Source: Fibrobacter sp. UWB15
GTDB taxonomy: Bacteria > Fibrobacterota > Fibrobacteria > Fibrobacterales > Fibrobacteraceae
Length of the DNA stretch: 64,000 nucleotides
Assembly (NCBI RefSeq): GCF_900177705.1
Contig: NZ_FXBA01000011.1
Location: 1-64,000, forward strand
Direction: 5' to 3'
Positions 16,747 through 25,946 of the stretch are shown in pieces. Made by a program: the position numbers and the translations under genes. Each line of letters begins with the position of its first letter. The stretch's first letter is position 1. The notes beneath the pieces are model-generated. The model was not told where the DNA came from. It worked only from the letters and a program-made list of their open reading frames with translations, and searched no databases.

Positions 16747-19617
16747 TTAATGCGCTTCTAGCCAGTTTTCGCCGAAGCCGACGCTCGCGACGAGCGGAAC
16801 CTTGAGTTGCATGGCGCCTTCCATCTCGGATTTCACCATCTGGGCCATCGCTTCCACCTGGTCGCGGGGGCATTCGAACACGAGTTCGTCGTGCACCTGC
16901 AACATCATTTTGAGCGGGAGGTTCTCGGCGTTGATTCGCTTCTGGATGCGAATCATCGCAATCTTGATGAGGTCGGCGGCGGAGCCTTGGACGGGAGTAT
17001 TCACGGCCATGCGCTCGGCCATCTGTGATTCCATGCGGTCGCTAGAGTCGATGCCTGCGATGTAGCGGCGGCGGCCCGAAAGCGTTTCTACATAACCGTC
17101 GCGGTGGGCGGCCGCCTTGGTATCTTCGATAAACTGCTGTACACCCTGGTACATCCCGAAGTAACCGTCGATAAAATCCCTTGCCTGCGACATCGGAATT
17201 TTCAGGTCGCGGCTCAAGCGGAAGGCGGTCATGCCGTAGAGCACGCCGAAATTCACGACTTTTGCATCGCGTCTCATGTCGCTCGTGACGGCGTCTAGAT
17301 CCACCCCGTAAATCGCGGCGGCGGTGCGGGCGTGAATATCGATACCTTCCTTGTAGCTTTCGATGAGCGCTGCATCGCCACTCAGGTGCGCGAGCATTCT
17401 GAGTTCAATTTGCGAGTAGTCTACGGCGAGAATGACGTTATCCTTGCTCTGTGGCACGAATGCGGCGCGGATTTTTTTGCCGAGGTCGCTACGAACGGGG
17501 ATGTTCTGCAGGTTTGGATCGCGGCTCGAAAGGCGGCCCGTCGCAGTACCCCACTGGATAAAACTCGTGTGAATGCGCTTGGTATCCGGATTCACCAGCG
17601 TCGGGAGCACCGAGATGTAGGTGCTCTGCATCTTCTTGAGTTCGCGGTATTCGATGACGGCGAAAACAATCGGATGCGGAGCCTTGTAGCTGAGCTCTTC
17701 GAGAACCACGGCATCGGTACTGCGCTTCTTTATTTCGGGGAGTCCGAGCGTGTCAAAAAGCACATCGCCCAGCTGCTTGGGCGAGCCAATGTTGAACTCG
17801 ACACCGGCCATGTCGCAGATTTCTTTTTCCAGATTCTCGATGCGGCGGCCCAGTTCCTGCTCCAGCGTCTTGAGGGCCGGAACATCAATCGCCACTCCCA
17901 CGGATTCCATCTGGTACAATACCTTCAGGAGGGGCATCTCCTGCGCGAAGAAGTACTTCACGTAGTCAAGTTTTTCGAGTTCCTGCTTGAGCGGTTTCCA
18001 AAGGCGGAGCGTGTAGACTGCATCTTCGGCGCCGTATTCGGTGGCTTCCTTGATGGGCGTGCGGTTGAACGTAATCTGGTTCTTGCCGCGACCGATGAGA
18101 TTCTCGATGGGAATCATCTCGTGCTGCAGACGCTGCATCACCTGGTTGTCGAGCCCGAGGCCAGATTGCCCCGGCGAAAGCATCCAGGCGGCAATCAGCG
18201 TGTCAATTAAATTCGCGTTGTCGATAACGGATTGCGGAATCTTGAAGGCGCGGGCGAGAACGTGCAGGTCGAATTTTGCGTTATGGAAAATGAATGCTCG
18301 TTTTGAAGCCGCGCCCTCGGCGCCATCATTTTCAGCGACAGGTGCATTGTCGGCGAAAAATTCGCAGAACCATGCCTTGACTTTGTTCAAGTCGAAATTG
18401 CCTTTCGGTCCTGTCGGCAGCGGGAATCCGATTTCGTCGGAATGTCCAAGCGGAATGTAGTAACCCTTGTTTACTTTGCCGTCGTTGTCAGCTGCGGCTA
18501 GGCAAAGTCCCACCAGGTTGCACTGCATCGGGTCAAGGCCGTCGGTTTCGGTATCCACGCCAATAAGCGACGATGCGGCAAATTCCGCCTTCATCTGCTC
18601 AAAGATTTCGTCGGTATCAACGCAAATGTACGGCGGCGGAACATCGACTGCAAAATCTGCGCGTTCCACTTCTGCGTCCGTTGAATTATCGACGCCCTCC
18701 GCGCCATCAGAACCTTCCCGCACGAATCCCGCCTTACTCGGAACTTTCTCCAGCAAGCGCAGCAGGCTGTTGATTTCGTGGTCCTTGAACATCTGCGCCA
18801 AGGTATCCACATGCAGACCGTTATATTCAAGCGCATCTAAATTTCCGCTAAAGGCGCGCTTGGTCTGGAGCGTCACTAGTTCGCGGCTGAGGAAAGCCTT
18901 TTCGCGGTTGTTCGCCAAATTGTCGTGCAAACCCTTCTTGGTAATCTTGTCGAGGTTCGCGTACAGGTTGTCCATGTCGCCGTAATCGTTCAGCAACTGG
19001 ATGGCGGTTTTCGGGCCTACCTTCGGAACGCCTGGAACGTTGTCGCTTGCGTCACCCATGAGCGCCAGGTAGTCGCGGATTTTTTCCGGTGGGAGCCCGT
19101 ATTTTTCGAGCACCTGTTCCGGACCGAAGTCAATGCCGTCGGCACCCTTCGTCAGGTGGAAAAGGTGAATCTTGTCGCTTACAATCTGCGACATGTCCTT
19201 GTCTTTGCTCAAAATCACCACGTGGTCAAAGCCCGCTTCCACGGCAGCCATGGCGGTACTTGCCATTACGTCGTCCGCCTCGTAACCCGGTTCCGACAAG
19301 AGTGGGATTCCGCTGGCTTCAAGGCTTTCACCTAGGAGCGGCATCTGCGCCGCCATCTCTTCGGGCATGGGACCGCGATTGGCCTTGTAGTCGGGGTAAA
19401 GTTCGTGCCTGAAAGTTTTGGTGTGCGCGACATCGCGTGCAATCGCAAAATGCGTCGGCTTATGCTTCGCCAGAATGCGGAGTACGGCACCCCAGTAGCC
19501 GTGCATCATCGAAACCTCTTCGCCCTGGCTGTTTTTTAGCGGGTTTTGCGAATAGGCGTAAAACATGCGGAACGCAAGTGCGTAGGAGTCGAGCAAAAGT
19601 AGAGTCTTTTCAGGCAT
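16747..19617 (-). CDS. polA: DNA polymerase I
   Basis: A 956-residue family A polymerase. The N-terminal 5'-3' exonuclease/FEN domain (about 1-290) includes DGVNV-type helices seen as GDASDNVPGVPKVGPKTA. The middle 3'-5' exonuclease domain has an intact VDTETDGLD and is followed by HNAKFDLHVL. The polymerase domain has motif A VDYSQIELR, motif B RRDAKVVNFGVLYG and motif C QVHDELVFE. All catalytic residues appear present. ATG 19617 is preceded 6 nt upstream by TACATT and gives the usual N-terminus (MPEKTLLLLDSYALAFR); a 21-codon upstream extension is rejected. Used in Okazaki fragment and repair synthesis. Confidence 0.97.
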   Translation of the reverse strand: MPEKTLLLLDSYALAFRMFYAYSQNPLKNSQGEEVSMMHGYWGAVLRILAKHKPTHFAIARDVAHTKTFRHELYPDYKANRGPMPEEMAAQMPLLGESLEASGIPLLSEPGYEADDVMASTAMAAVEAGFDHVVILSKDKDMSQIVSDKIHLFHLTKGADGIDFGPEQVLEKYGLPPEKIRDYLALMGDASDNVPGVPKVGPKTAIQLLNDYGDMDNLYANLDKITKKGLHDNLANNREKAFLSRELVTLQTKRAFSGNLDALEYNGLHVDTLAQMFKDHEINSLLRLLEKVPSKAGFVREGSDGAEGVDNSTDAEVERADFAVDVPPPYICVDTDEIFEQMKAEFAASSLIGVDTETDGLDPMQCNLVGLCLAAADNDGKVNKGYYIPLGHSDEIGFPLPTGPKGNFDLNKVKAWFCEFFADNAPVAENDGAEGAASKRAFIFHNAKFDLHVLARAFKIPQSVIDNANLIDTLIAAWMLSPGQSGLGLDNQVMQRLQHEMIPIENLIGRGKNQITFNRTPIKEATEYGAEDAVYTLRLWKPLKQELEKLDYVKYFFAQEMPLLKVLYQMESVGVAIDVPALKTLEQELGRRIENLEKEICDMAGVEFNIGSPKQLGDVLFDTLGLPEIKKRSTDAVVLEELSYKAPHPIVFAVIEYRELKKMQSTYISVLPTLVNPDTKRIHTSFIQWGTATGRLSSRDPNLQNIPVRSDLGKKIRAAFVPQSKDNVILAVDYSQIELRMLAHLSGDAALIESYKEGIDIHARTAAAIYGVDLDAVTSDMRRDAKVVNFGVLYGMTAFRLSRDLKIPMSQARDFIDGYFGMYQGVQQFIEDTKAAAHRDGYVETLSGRRRYIAGIDSSDRMESQMAERMAVNTPVQGSAADLIKIAMIRIQKRINAENLPLKMMLQVHDELVFECPRDQVEAMAQMVKSEMEGAMQLKVPLVASVGFGENWLEAH

Positions 19618-19623
19618 GCTTTG

Positions 19624-19629
19624 AATGTA
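19624..19629 (-). promoter_or_regulatory. -10 box of probable leaderless polA transcript
   Basis: On the minus strand TACATT lies 6 nt before ATG 19617 without a usable Shine-Dalgarno. Confidence 0.4.
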
Positions 19630-19670
19630 GAAAATTTGTATATTGGATTTATGTAAATAAGGAGTTGAAT

Positions 19671-20372
19671 ATGCAATCAAGAGTTAAAGAGGCTCTCATT
19701 CTGGCGCTCGCCATTTTGTGCCTGGGTGCATTTTTCTATCGCACGCAAATTGATGTCAAGGAACGTGACCGCGTGGTGTTCGTGCGCGGCCTTGCCGAAC
19801 GCGAAGTACCGGCTGATTTCGTGATTTGGCCGATTGTTTACAAAGAAGTGGGCAACGACCTTGCGGAACTTTCTGCAACGCTACAGTCCAAGTCGCAGAT
19901 TCTAGAAAAGTTCCTGCTCGAAAATGGAATCAAAAAAGAAAACATTACTTACTCGACCCCGGCCATTGTCGATGCCGACGGCGAACTCTACAGCGGTGGC
20001 AAACATAATTATCGCTACGTGGCAACCGTGGTTGCAACTGTTGCGACAAATGATGTCGCCCTTGTCCGCAAGACCATGGAAAAGCAGGGCGAACTCCTGA
20101 AACATGGAATTGCCTTTAGCGGTAGCGATTACCAGTACCGCACCGTCTATAGCTTTAATGGTCTCAACGAAATCAAGCCCGCCATGATTGACGAGGCGAC
20201 AAAGAATGCACGCTCCGCTGCTGAAAAATTCGCGAAGGATTCCGACAGCAAGCTTGGCAAAATCAAGACGGCAACGCAGGGCGTGTTCTCTATCGAAGAC
20301 CGCGACGAAAATACGCCGTACATCAAGAAGGTGCGCGTCGTGACGAACGTGCAGTATTTCTTGGAAGATTAG
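19671..20372 (+). CDS. SIMPL-domain (DUF541) protein
   Basis: A 233-residue protein. ATG 19671 has AAGGAG 6 nt upstream. Residues 7-24 form a single N-terminal transmembrane or signal segment. The rest is a SIMPL/DUF541 domain, shown by VRGLAEREVPADFVIWPIVY at the start, a helix with repeated Gln/Lys, and a C-terminal SIEDRDEN...KKVRVVTNVQYFL strand. Related proteins are periplasmic and of poorly known function, some associated with oxidative stress or signalling. The gene is divergent from polA and 53 nt upstream of the flavodiiron gene. Confidence 0.85.
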   Translation: MQSRVKEALILALAILCLGAFFYRTQIDVKERDRVVFVRGLAEREVPADFVIWPIVYKEVGNDLAELSATLQSKSQILEKFLLENGIKKENITYSTPAIVDADGELYSGGKHNYRYVATVVATVATNDVALVRKTMEKQGELLKHGIAFSGSDYQYRTVYSFNGLNEIKPAMIDEATKNARSAAEKFAKDSDSKLGKIKTATQGVFSIEDRDENTPYIKKVRVVTNVQYFLED

Positions 20373-20425
20373 GAACATCCGTTCGATAAATTTTTAAATT
20401 CTCAGCGAAAATATGAGGAGTCTAT

Positions 20426-21583
20426 ATGAAGAACTTTAGCGAAAATATCAAGTACATCGGTGTCGATGACCGCGATTTGGATTTGTTCGAAGGCCAGTAC
20501 GTGGTGCCCGAGGGCATGGCGTACAATTCGTACGTGATTGTGGACGAAAAGATTGCCGTGACCGATACGGTGGATGCCCACAAGGTGAATGAATGGCTTG
20601 CCAATCTGGAGACGGCTCTCGCTGGGCGCAAACCGGATTACCTGGTAATTCACCACCTGGAACCGGACCATGCCGGTGGCATTGCTGATTTTGTGGCGAA
20701 GTACCCGGAGGCGACGCTCGTGGCGTCTGCGAAGGCTTTCGCGCTCTTGCCGCAGTTCATGGCTCTCCCTGAATCGGTCAAGAAGCTGGCCGTGAAGGAA
20801 GGCGATACGCTTTCGCTCGGTGCGCACACCTTGCAGTTTATCGGAGCTCCGATGGTGCACTGGCCCGAAGTGCTGTTCAGCTACGAACAGAGCGAAAAGG
20901 TACTGTTCGCGGCCGATGCGTTCGGCAAGTTCGGCGTGTACGATGCCGACCCGGATGACTGGGCCTGCGAAGCCCGCCGTTACTACTTCAACATCGTGGG
21001 CAAGTATGGCAACCAGGTGCAGGCGGTTCTCAAGAAGGCTGCCGCGCTCGATATCAAGACGATTTGCCCGTTGCATGGCCCGGTGCTCACCGAAAATCTG
21101 GGCTACTACATCGACAAGTACAACACCTGGAGCAGCTACGCTCCCGAAGACAAGGGCGTGCTCGTGGCCTACGCTTCGATTTACGGCGGAACCAAGAAGG
21201 CCGCGGAATTGCTCGGCGAAAAGCTCAAGGCCGCCGGTGTCGAAAAAGTCGTGGTTTCTGACCTTGCCCGCAGCGACATGGCTGAAGTCATCGAAGACGC
21301 CTTCCGCTACGATCGCATGGTGGTGGCCGCTCCTACTTATGACGCGGGCCTTTTCCCGGTGATGGAAGATTTCTTGAATCACTTGAAGGCAAAGAACTAC
21401 TCTAACCGCAAGGTGGGCGTTGTCGAGAATGGCACGTGGGCCCCGATGGCCGCCAAGAAGATGACTGAAATCCTCGCCACGCTCAAGAACGTGACGCTTG
21501 CCGAAACGGTCGTGACGGTGAAGTCCACGCTCAGCGCCGAATCCGAAGCGGCGATGGACAAATTGGTTTCTGAACTACTTTAG
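20426..21583 (+). CDS. FprA-type flavodiiron protein
   Basis: A 385-residue A-type flavoprotein. The N-terminal metallo-beta-lactamase-like diiron domain (1-245) has HHLEPDHAGG (HxExDH ligands), MVHWPE, DAFGKFG and LHGPVL. The C-terminal flavodoxin domain (about 250-385) has the FMN phosphate loop YASIYGGTKKAAE and APTYDAG. Such enzymes reduce O2 to water or NO to N2O and protect anaerobes, which suits a strict anaerobe (family knowledge). GAGGAG precedes ATG by about 5 nt. The stop codon TAG lies inside the start of a family A hairpin element. Confidence 0.93.
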   Translation: MKNFSENIKYIGVDDRDLDLFEGQYVVPEGMAYNSYVIVDEKIAVTDTVDAHKVNEWLANLETALAGRKPDYLVIHHLEPDHAGGIADFVAKYPEATLVASAKAFALLPQFMALPESVKKLAVKEGDTLSLGAHTLQFIGAPMVHWPEVLFSYEQSEKVLFAADAFGKFGVYDADPDDWACEARRYYFNIVGKYGNQVQAVLKKAAALDIKTICPLHGPVLTENLGYYIDKYNTWSSYAPEDKGVLVAYASIYGGTKKAAELLGEKLKAAGVEKVVVSDLARSDMAEVIEDAFRYDRMVVAAPTYDAGLFPVMEDFLNHLKAKNYSNRKVGVVENGTWAPMAAKKMTEILATLKNVTLAETVVTVKSTLSAESEAAMDKLVSELL

Positions 21584-21622
21584 TAGAAAAGGAGATGCCG
21601 CATCAAGTGCGGCATGACATTA
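21578..21622. repeat. Hairpin element family A overlapping the flavodiiron stop codon
   Basis: CTTTAGTAGAAAAGGAGATG then an 8-bp stem ATGCCGCA/TGCGGCAT (21595-21602, 21608-21615) with loop TCAAG, ending GACATTA. The flavodiiron gene uses the element's TAG as its stop. It lies between convergent genes. Confidence 0.8.
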
Positions 21623-21628
21623 GTAGCC

Positions 21629-23275
21629 TTAGCAGCCGAATGCTGCGGGCAACATTTCAATGACGTCAGTTGGGAGCATGCCAAATGCTCCCATTTTTTC
21701 GCGCGTGAGTCGGCCTGCTTTCTGGTGCAGGAGTACGCCGAGAACAGCTGCTTCTGCGGTCGGTAAACCTTGTGCGAGCAATGCGGTGATAATGCCGGTA
21801 AGCACGTCACCTGCGCCACCCTTGGCAAGGCCCGAATTGCGGGCCGGAATCACGTACACGCGTCCGTCGGGAATCGCCACGTAAGTGGGGCATCCCTTCA
21901 GCACAATTGTAATCTTGAACTGCGTCGCAAATTGCTGCAAGTATTCCGGATAGAAACTTTCGTTTGAGGGCAATGGGCCGAAGTTCCTTTCCCATTCGCG
22001 CTTGTGCGGCGTGATAATCGCATTCGCGGGGCCGCCTTCCATGCAGAAGAATGCCGAGCCGCAAGCGTTAATGGCGTCGGCATCGACAACTACGGGGATC
22101 GTGAGTCCGGTCAAGAACATGCGAACGGCGTCTTGCGTTTCGGTGTCGGTTCCAAGCCCAGGGCCAATGGCGATTGCATTTTGATGCGTTGCGATCTCTT
22201 GCAACTGCATCAAGTGCATAATCGAAAGTTTGTCGGTGGTTCTGTCGCCGATTCCGAAGAATACAGGTTCATCAAGCTTCGATTGCAATGCAGGGAGCAA
22301 TGCCTTCGGAGTCGCGGTCGTGACAAGGCCTGCGCCGCTGCGGAGGCATGCCTTGGTACAAAGGGCGGCGGCACCGGTCATATTGCCGGAACCAGCAATC
22401 ACCATGGCCGTTCCTTGGCTTCGCTTGTCGCCAAATTCATCGCGGTCGGGGAGCAGTGCCGGAATCATTTTTTCGGTGGCGAAATAAATTCCGGAATTGA
22501 CTCGGTCAATGAGTTCGTCGGGATATTCTAGGGGCTCAACCGTAACGTTTCCGAAAACGCGAGCGCCTTCGTTCGTGTAGGCGTCCAGTCGGGGCAAACC
22601 GAAAACCATTGTTTCTTTAGCTTCGATGCAGGTGAAGCCGCTGTGGTGGTTCGCGGAATCGAATCCGGTAGGAGCATCGGCTGCAAGTACGGGGATGTCC
22701 CAGCCGCTAATGGCAATGACCGCCCTTGCAAATGCCGGACGCAGTTCGCCTGAGGCTCCGTTGCCGAGCATGCAGTCCACAATTAATGTATGGTGCACGC
22801 TTTCAGGCAGTTGCTCGCCGATGTAGACAAGCTTTCCGCCGTTGTTTGCAAAGTCTTCGTAGGCGAAGCCCGCTTCGTCCTTAAAGGTTTCAGGCTTGGC
22901 GAGAGAGTATACGGTGCAAGGAATTCCGTTCACGATCAGCAAACTTGCCAAAACCAGGCCGTCGCCGCCGTTATTGCCACCGCCAACAAAAATGGCAACG
23001 GATTTTCCTTCTCTATCTTTTCCGAGAATTTCACAGACTCGGTTGTACAGGGCTTGCCCGGCCTTTTTCATAAGGGCGTAGCCCGCGTCAATAGCGGTCA
23101 TGAATTCGTCAGGATTGACTTCAAAAGAGTCAATGTCGGCTTGAGACTCGCCAAAATGCTGAAATACGGGGCTTGAAACCTTGCTGCGCTTGGTGTCGTT
23201 GTCTAAAAAGCGCATGGCCTCTGCCGAGACCATAGGCGGGCAGATTTTATAGGGTAAACTCGCGAGAGTTTTCAT
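21629..23275 (-). CDS. nnr: Bifunctional NAD(P)H-hydrate epimerase/dehydratase
   Basis: A 548-residue fusion. The N-terminal YjeF_N epimerase (about 20-240) has GGGNNGGDGLV and MLGNGASG. The C-terminal ribokinase-like dehydratase (about 260-548) has AIGPGLGTD, VVDADAIN, ITPHKREWE and AKGGAGDVLTGII. Together they repair hydrated NADH and NADPH: the epimerase interconverts R and S forms, and the dehydratase restores the cofactor using ATP or ADP. The ATG overlaps the stop of the upstream outer-membrane gene (TAATG), so translation is probably coupled. It is slightly longer than typical at the N-terminus. Confidence 0.93.
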   Translation of the reverse strand: MKTLASLPYKICPPMVSAEAMRFLDNDTKRSKVSSPVFQHFGESQADIDSFEVNPDEFMTAIDAGYALMKKAGQALYNRVCEILGKDREGKSVAIFVGGGNNGGDGLVLASLLIVNGIPCTVYSLAKPETFKDEAGFAYEDFANNGGKLVYIGEQLPESVHHTLIVDCMLGNGASGELRPAFARAVIAISGWDIPVLAADAPTGFDSANHHSGFTCIEAKETMVFGLPRLDAYTNEGARVFGNVTVEPLEYPDELIDRVNSGIYFATEKMIPALLPDRDEFGDKRSQGTAMVIAGSGNMTGAAALCTKACLRSGAGLVTTATPKALLPALQSKLDEPVFFGIGDRTTDKLSIMHLMQLQEIATHQNAIAIGPGLGTDTETQDAVRMFLTGLTIPVVVDADAINACGSAFFCMEGGPANAIITPHKREWERNFGPLPSNESFYPEYLQQFATQFKITIVLKGCPTYVAIPDGRVYVIPARNSGLAKGGAGDVLTGIITALLAQGLPTAEAAVLGVLLHQKAGRLTREKMGAFGMLPTDVIEMLPAAFGC

Positions 23276-24207
23276 TACAGGAACCAGTAGCTAATACCGA
23301 CTTTGAACTTCATCATTCTTGCGCCAGACATGTCAACCAAGGAGAAGTCGCCTTCTGCAATGTCCATGTCGTCCAGGGTCTTCACGTCCGGATAAAGTTC
23401 CGTGATGCCCATGTAGTAACGCAGGTCAAAGAAGAGTCCCTGGACAATGTTGATACCAAGGCCGGCTGCAATGCCAAAGCCAAAGGATGCCTGTTCAATT
23501 TTTTCGGTACTAGCGAAGGTCAGGTTGAGAACGGAGTTCTCGACCGGTTCAATGTCGGCTTCGCTGCTCAAACTGAAGTTGAGCTGCGGTCCGGCGGTGA
23601 CATAAAATCTGTCTGCAACCACACCGCGCATGAGCAAGGGGATTTCCATGTCGATGCTCTTGTATTCGCGCTTATGCTTCAGGTATTCATGTTCGGTGCT
23701 GATATAGGCGAAGTTGACTTCGGGGGCGAAATAGAGGTTCGGGATCATCTGAATGCGGAACATGACGCCTGCTTCAAAACCGATGCCCGACGGAATACCA
23801 CTAATATCGCTGTCGTTGTCTAGGTCATCCTTAAAGCCGTACATTCTGCCGTAATCGAAGGCGGTCCTCAAACCGAAACCGAAAAAGGGCGTGTCGTCAC
23901 GCGGAGCGGCTTCTTGTGCGTTCTCGTCATTCTGGGTGCTTTCCTGAGCGGGTTCCTGAGCGCTGGCCTGGGTGACAGGGGCGGCAACCGGTTTGCTGGG
24001 AGCGGGTTCTTCTGCAACGCTGGGCTGTTCTTCTTCTTCTGCAGGTTCTGCAGCCTGTTGTTGTTCATCGGCTTGAACTTCGGCCTGTTCTTGTTCGGTG
24101 TACTGTTCTTCGGTCTGATTTGCATAATCAGAATCGAAGTCGTCTTGTGCGAATGCGGCAGATGCCACCAACATGGTGCTTGCGATGAGCGTCCAAATTT
24201 TATTCAT
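23275..24207 (-). CDS. Outer-membrane beta-barrel protein with Glu/Gln-rich spacer
   Basis: A 310-residue protein with a signal peptide (MNKIWTLIASTMLVASAAFA) and GGAGAG before ATG. Residues 22-105 form a low-complexity acidic spacer rich in Glu, Gln, Ala and Pro. From about 110 to the end, alternating beta strands (FFGFGLRTAFDYG, IGFEAGVMFRIQ, FYVTAGPQLNFSLS, GFGIAAGLGINIV) and a terminal aromatic (WFL) mark an 8-stranded outer-membrane barrel of the OmpA/porT-like class. The spacer could span the periplasm or bind peptidoglycan. It is translationally coupled to nnr, a functionally unrelated gene. Confidence 0.75.
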   Translation of the reverse strand: MNKIWTLIASTMLVASAAFAQDDFDSDYANQTEEQYTEQEQAEVQADEQQQAAEPAEEEEQPSVAEEPAPSKPVAAPVTQASAQEPAQESTQNDENAQEAAPRDDTPFFGFGLRTAFDYGRMYGFKDDLDNDSDISGIPSGIGFEAGVMFRIQMIPNLYFAPEVNFAYISTEHEYLKHKREYKSIDMEIPLLMRGVVADRFYVTAGPQLNFSLSSEADIEPVENSVLNLTFASTEKIEQASFGFGIAAGLGINIVQGLFFDLRYYMGITELYPDVKTLDDMDIAEGDFSLVDMSGARMMKFKVGISYWFL

Positions 24208-24415
24208 ATTCTCTCCAAACTAAATGTTTTCTTTGCAACAAAATAGTATAATTCGCGCCTTTCCTTGTGGGCGAATAGGGAAAAAGACTGAAAATTGACG
24301 TTCTTGTAAAGATTTAAAAACGTTCTTTGGATTTATTGTCCAAGGGAATGCTGAATCTTGTTGAAACATTGACTTTTTTTGAATTTATTTTCAATATACA
24401 ACATAGGAGCATGTT
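24208..24415. promoter_or_regulatory. Divergent intergenic region with promoter for the esterase
   Basis: An AT-rich gap. TTGACT at 24369-24374 and an AT-rich -10 region CAATATACA (24392-24400) lie before AGGAG and ATG 24416. The exact -10 hexamer is uncertain because the spacer is 17-20 nt depending on the choice. The minus-strand promoter for the barrel gene must lie in the left half; I see no clear box. Confidence 0.4.
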
Positions 24416-25852
24416 ATGAAAAAGAGTGTTTGGGAACCTCTTGCTCTCGCCTGCGCATTTGCGGTGGCGGCAAACGCGTTTACGCTTTCGGGCAAGGTAA
24501 GTGATGAACAGGGTGCAGCCGTTAGTGGAGCCTCTGTTTTACTCGTCAAAAATAACCTTTCGACAACCACCGATAGTAAAGGTGAGTTCAGTTTTCATAA
24601 GGACTTAGCCGGAGTGGGCGTTATGGAACGGATTCTGCCGGGCTATATTAGCGTCAATAACGGTGTGCTGTCTTTCTCGCAGCGTTCTAGCGAACCTGTC
24701 CAGGTCCAAATTTTTGATATGATGGGCAACCGCTTGCTGAACGAAACCCTTTATGGTTCCGGAAGCCTCGACTTGCAGGCTTGCGTCAAGGCTCAAGGTG
24801 CATATTACGCCCGAGTGAAAATCGGATCGGCTCAGCGTGACATTCGTTTCACTTCTAAAGGGAACTACAGTTCTTCTTTTGGTGAAAAGTCTGCAAGCGT
24901 TGATCGCGCTCTCAAGCGACTGACGACGAACGAAACCCTCAAGGTGATTGCCGACGGATTCGACACCCTTGCGGTGCTTTTGAACAATTTAGATACCAAC
25001 GTTTCGCTTACGATGAAAAAGCCGAAGGCAGAACCGCAGTATGCTTACGGTTGGGGCTTAAAGAATGATCCGGTGCCTACGCGCGGCTGCGGCAAGACCT
25101 GGAATCGCGTCAAGTCCGGCAGCTACGAATTCCAGTGGAGCAAGGGCAAGCGCACCATCCGTATCGACATTCCTGACAATTACGACAACAAGAAACCGTA
25201 CAAGCTCATATTCGGCATGCACTGCATGGGCGGCTGGGCCGGTGGTGTGCAGCAAGAAGGCTACTATGGTTTGAAACCGCTTGATACCCAGAAGACGGCA
25301 ATCTTTGTCGCACCTGAAGGTAACGGAAACCAGGCCCCGTGGGGACAAGACGATTACCTGCTCTTCGATGAACTTTTGGCCGATTTACAGAGCAATCTTT
25401 GCATCGACTCTAGCCGCGTGTTCTCTACAGGCTTTAGCTACGGCTCCATGTTCAGCAACGGTCTCTCTTGGAACCACCAGGATGTGCTCCGCGCTGTAGC
25501 CGTGTATGAAACTGCCGAACGTAACATCTGGCTCCCGCAGCGTCAGAATAAGGGCGTGGGTTGGATGGGTGTGCTCGGCCTGCAGGACAACCTTTGCACT
25601 CCGCAGATGGGTCGCGCCGCTCGCGATATCATCTTGACGCTCAACTCCGAAGGCGGCAAGGCCAAGAATGAAAAGGCTCAGGAATATGGCGGCAGTGGTC
25701 CGCACGTCTGCTACGATTACACGACAGTTGAAGAACGTTTCCCGGTTCGCTGGTGTACGCAGAACGGCGGCCACATCTGGGACCACAAGGATCCCGGCCA
25801 GCAAAAGTCCTGGGTTCCGCAGGCCACTTGGGATTTCTTCAGCAAATTCTAG
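24416..25852 (+). CDS. Secreted CE1-type esterase with N-terminal adaptor modules
   Basis: A 478-residue exported protein with ATAGGAG 6 nt before ATG. A signal peptide (to NAF) is followed by a carboxypeptidase-regulatory-like Ig domain (about 22-70: LSGKVSDEQGAAVSGASVLL) and a segment (about 95-145: VQIFDMMGNRLL...GAYYARVKIG) that resembles a type IX sorting domain but is internal. The C-terminal alpha/beta hydrolase (about 240-478) has HCMGGW (oxyanion hole), GFSYGS with nucleophile Ser341, a likely Asp in GLQDNLC, and His453 in NGGHIWDH. It fits feruloyl or acetylxylan esterases that remove side groups from xylan. The substrate is inferred from family and neighbourhood. Confidence 0.88.
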   Translation: MKKSVWEPLALACAFAVAANAFTLSGKVSDEQGAAVSGASVLLVKNNLSTTTDSKGEFSFHKDLAGVGVMERILPGYISVNNGVLSFSQRSSEPVQVQIFDMMGNRLLNETLYGSGSLDLQACVKAQGAYYARVKIGSAQRDIRFTSKGNYSSSFGEKSASVDRALKRLTTNETLKVIADGFDTLAVLLNNLDTNVSLTMKKPKAEPQYAYGWGLKNDPVPTRGCGKTWNRVKSGSYEFQWSKGKRTIRIDIPDNYDNKKPYKLIFGMHCMGGWAGGVQQEGYYGLKPLDTQKTAIFVAPEGNGNQAPWGQDDYLLFDELLADLQSNLCIDSSRVFSTGFSYGSMFSNGLSWNHQDVLRAVAVYETAERNIWLPQRQNKGVGWMGVLGLQDNLCTPQMGRAARDIILTLNSEGGKAKNEKAQEYGGSGPHVCYDYTTVEERFPVRWCTQNGGHIWDHKDPGQQKSWVPQATWDFFSKF

Positions 25853-25873
25853 AGTTTCCTATAACACATCCAA

Positions 25874-25908
25874 AAAATCCCCTACTGCAAAGCGGCAGGG
25901 GATTTTTC
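25874..25908 (+). terminator. Terminator of the esterase gene
   Basis: AAAATCCCCT pairs with AGGGGATTTT, with an inner CTGC-AAA-GCGG extension, followed by a T-rich tail TTTTTCTTTTTT. Confidence 0.85.
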
Positions 25909-25933
25909 TTTTTTATAAAGTGACCATATTTTC

Positions 25934-25939
25934 TAAATT
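25934..25939 (+). promoter_or_regulatory. -10 box of probable leaderless ABC-ATPase operon
   Basis: TAAATT lies 7 nt before ATG 25947 with no Shine-Dalgarno. It would be the promoter of the five-gene run to 31408. Confidence 0.45.
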
Positions 25940-25946
25940 TGGGCGC

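Noticed and set aside
19437-19670. N-terminal extension of the SIMPL protein
   Set aside because: The 78 extra codons overlap polA on the other strand; the true start has an AAGGAG and opens directly into the membrane segment.
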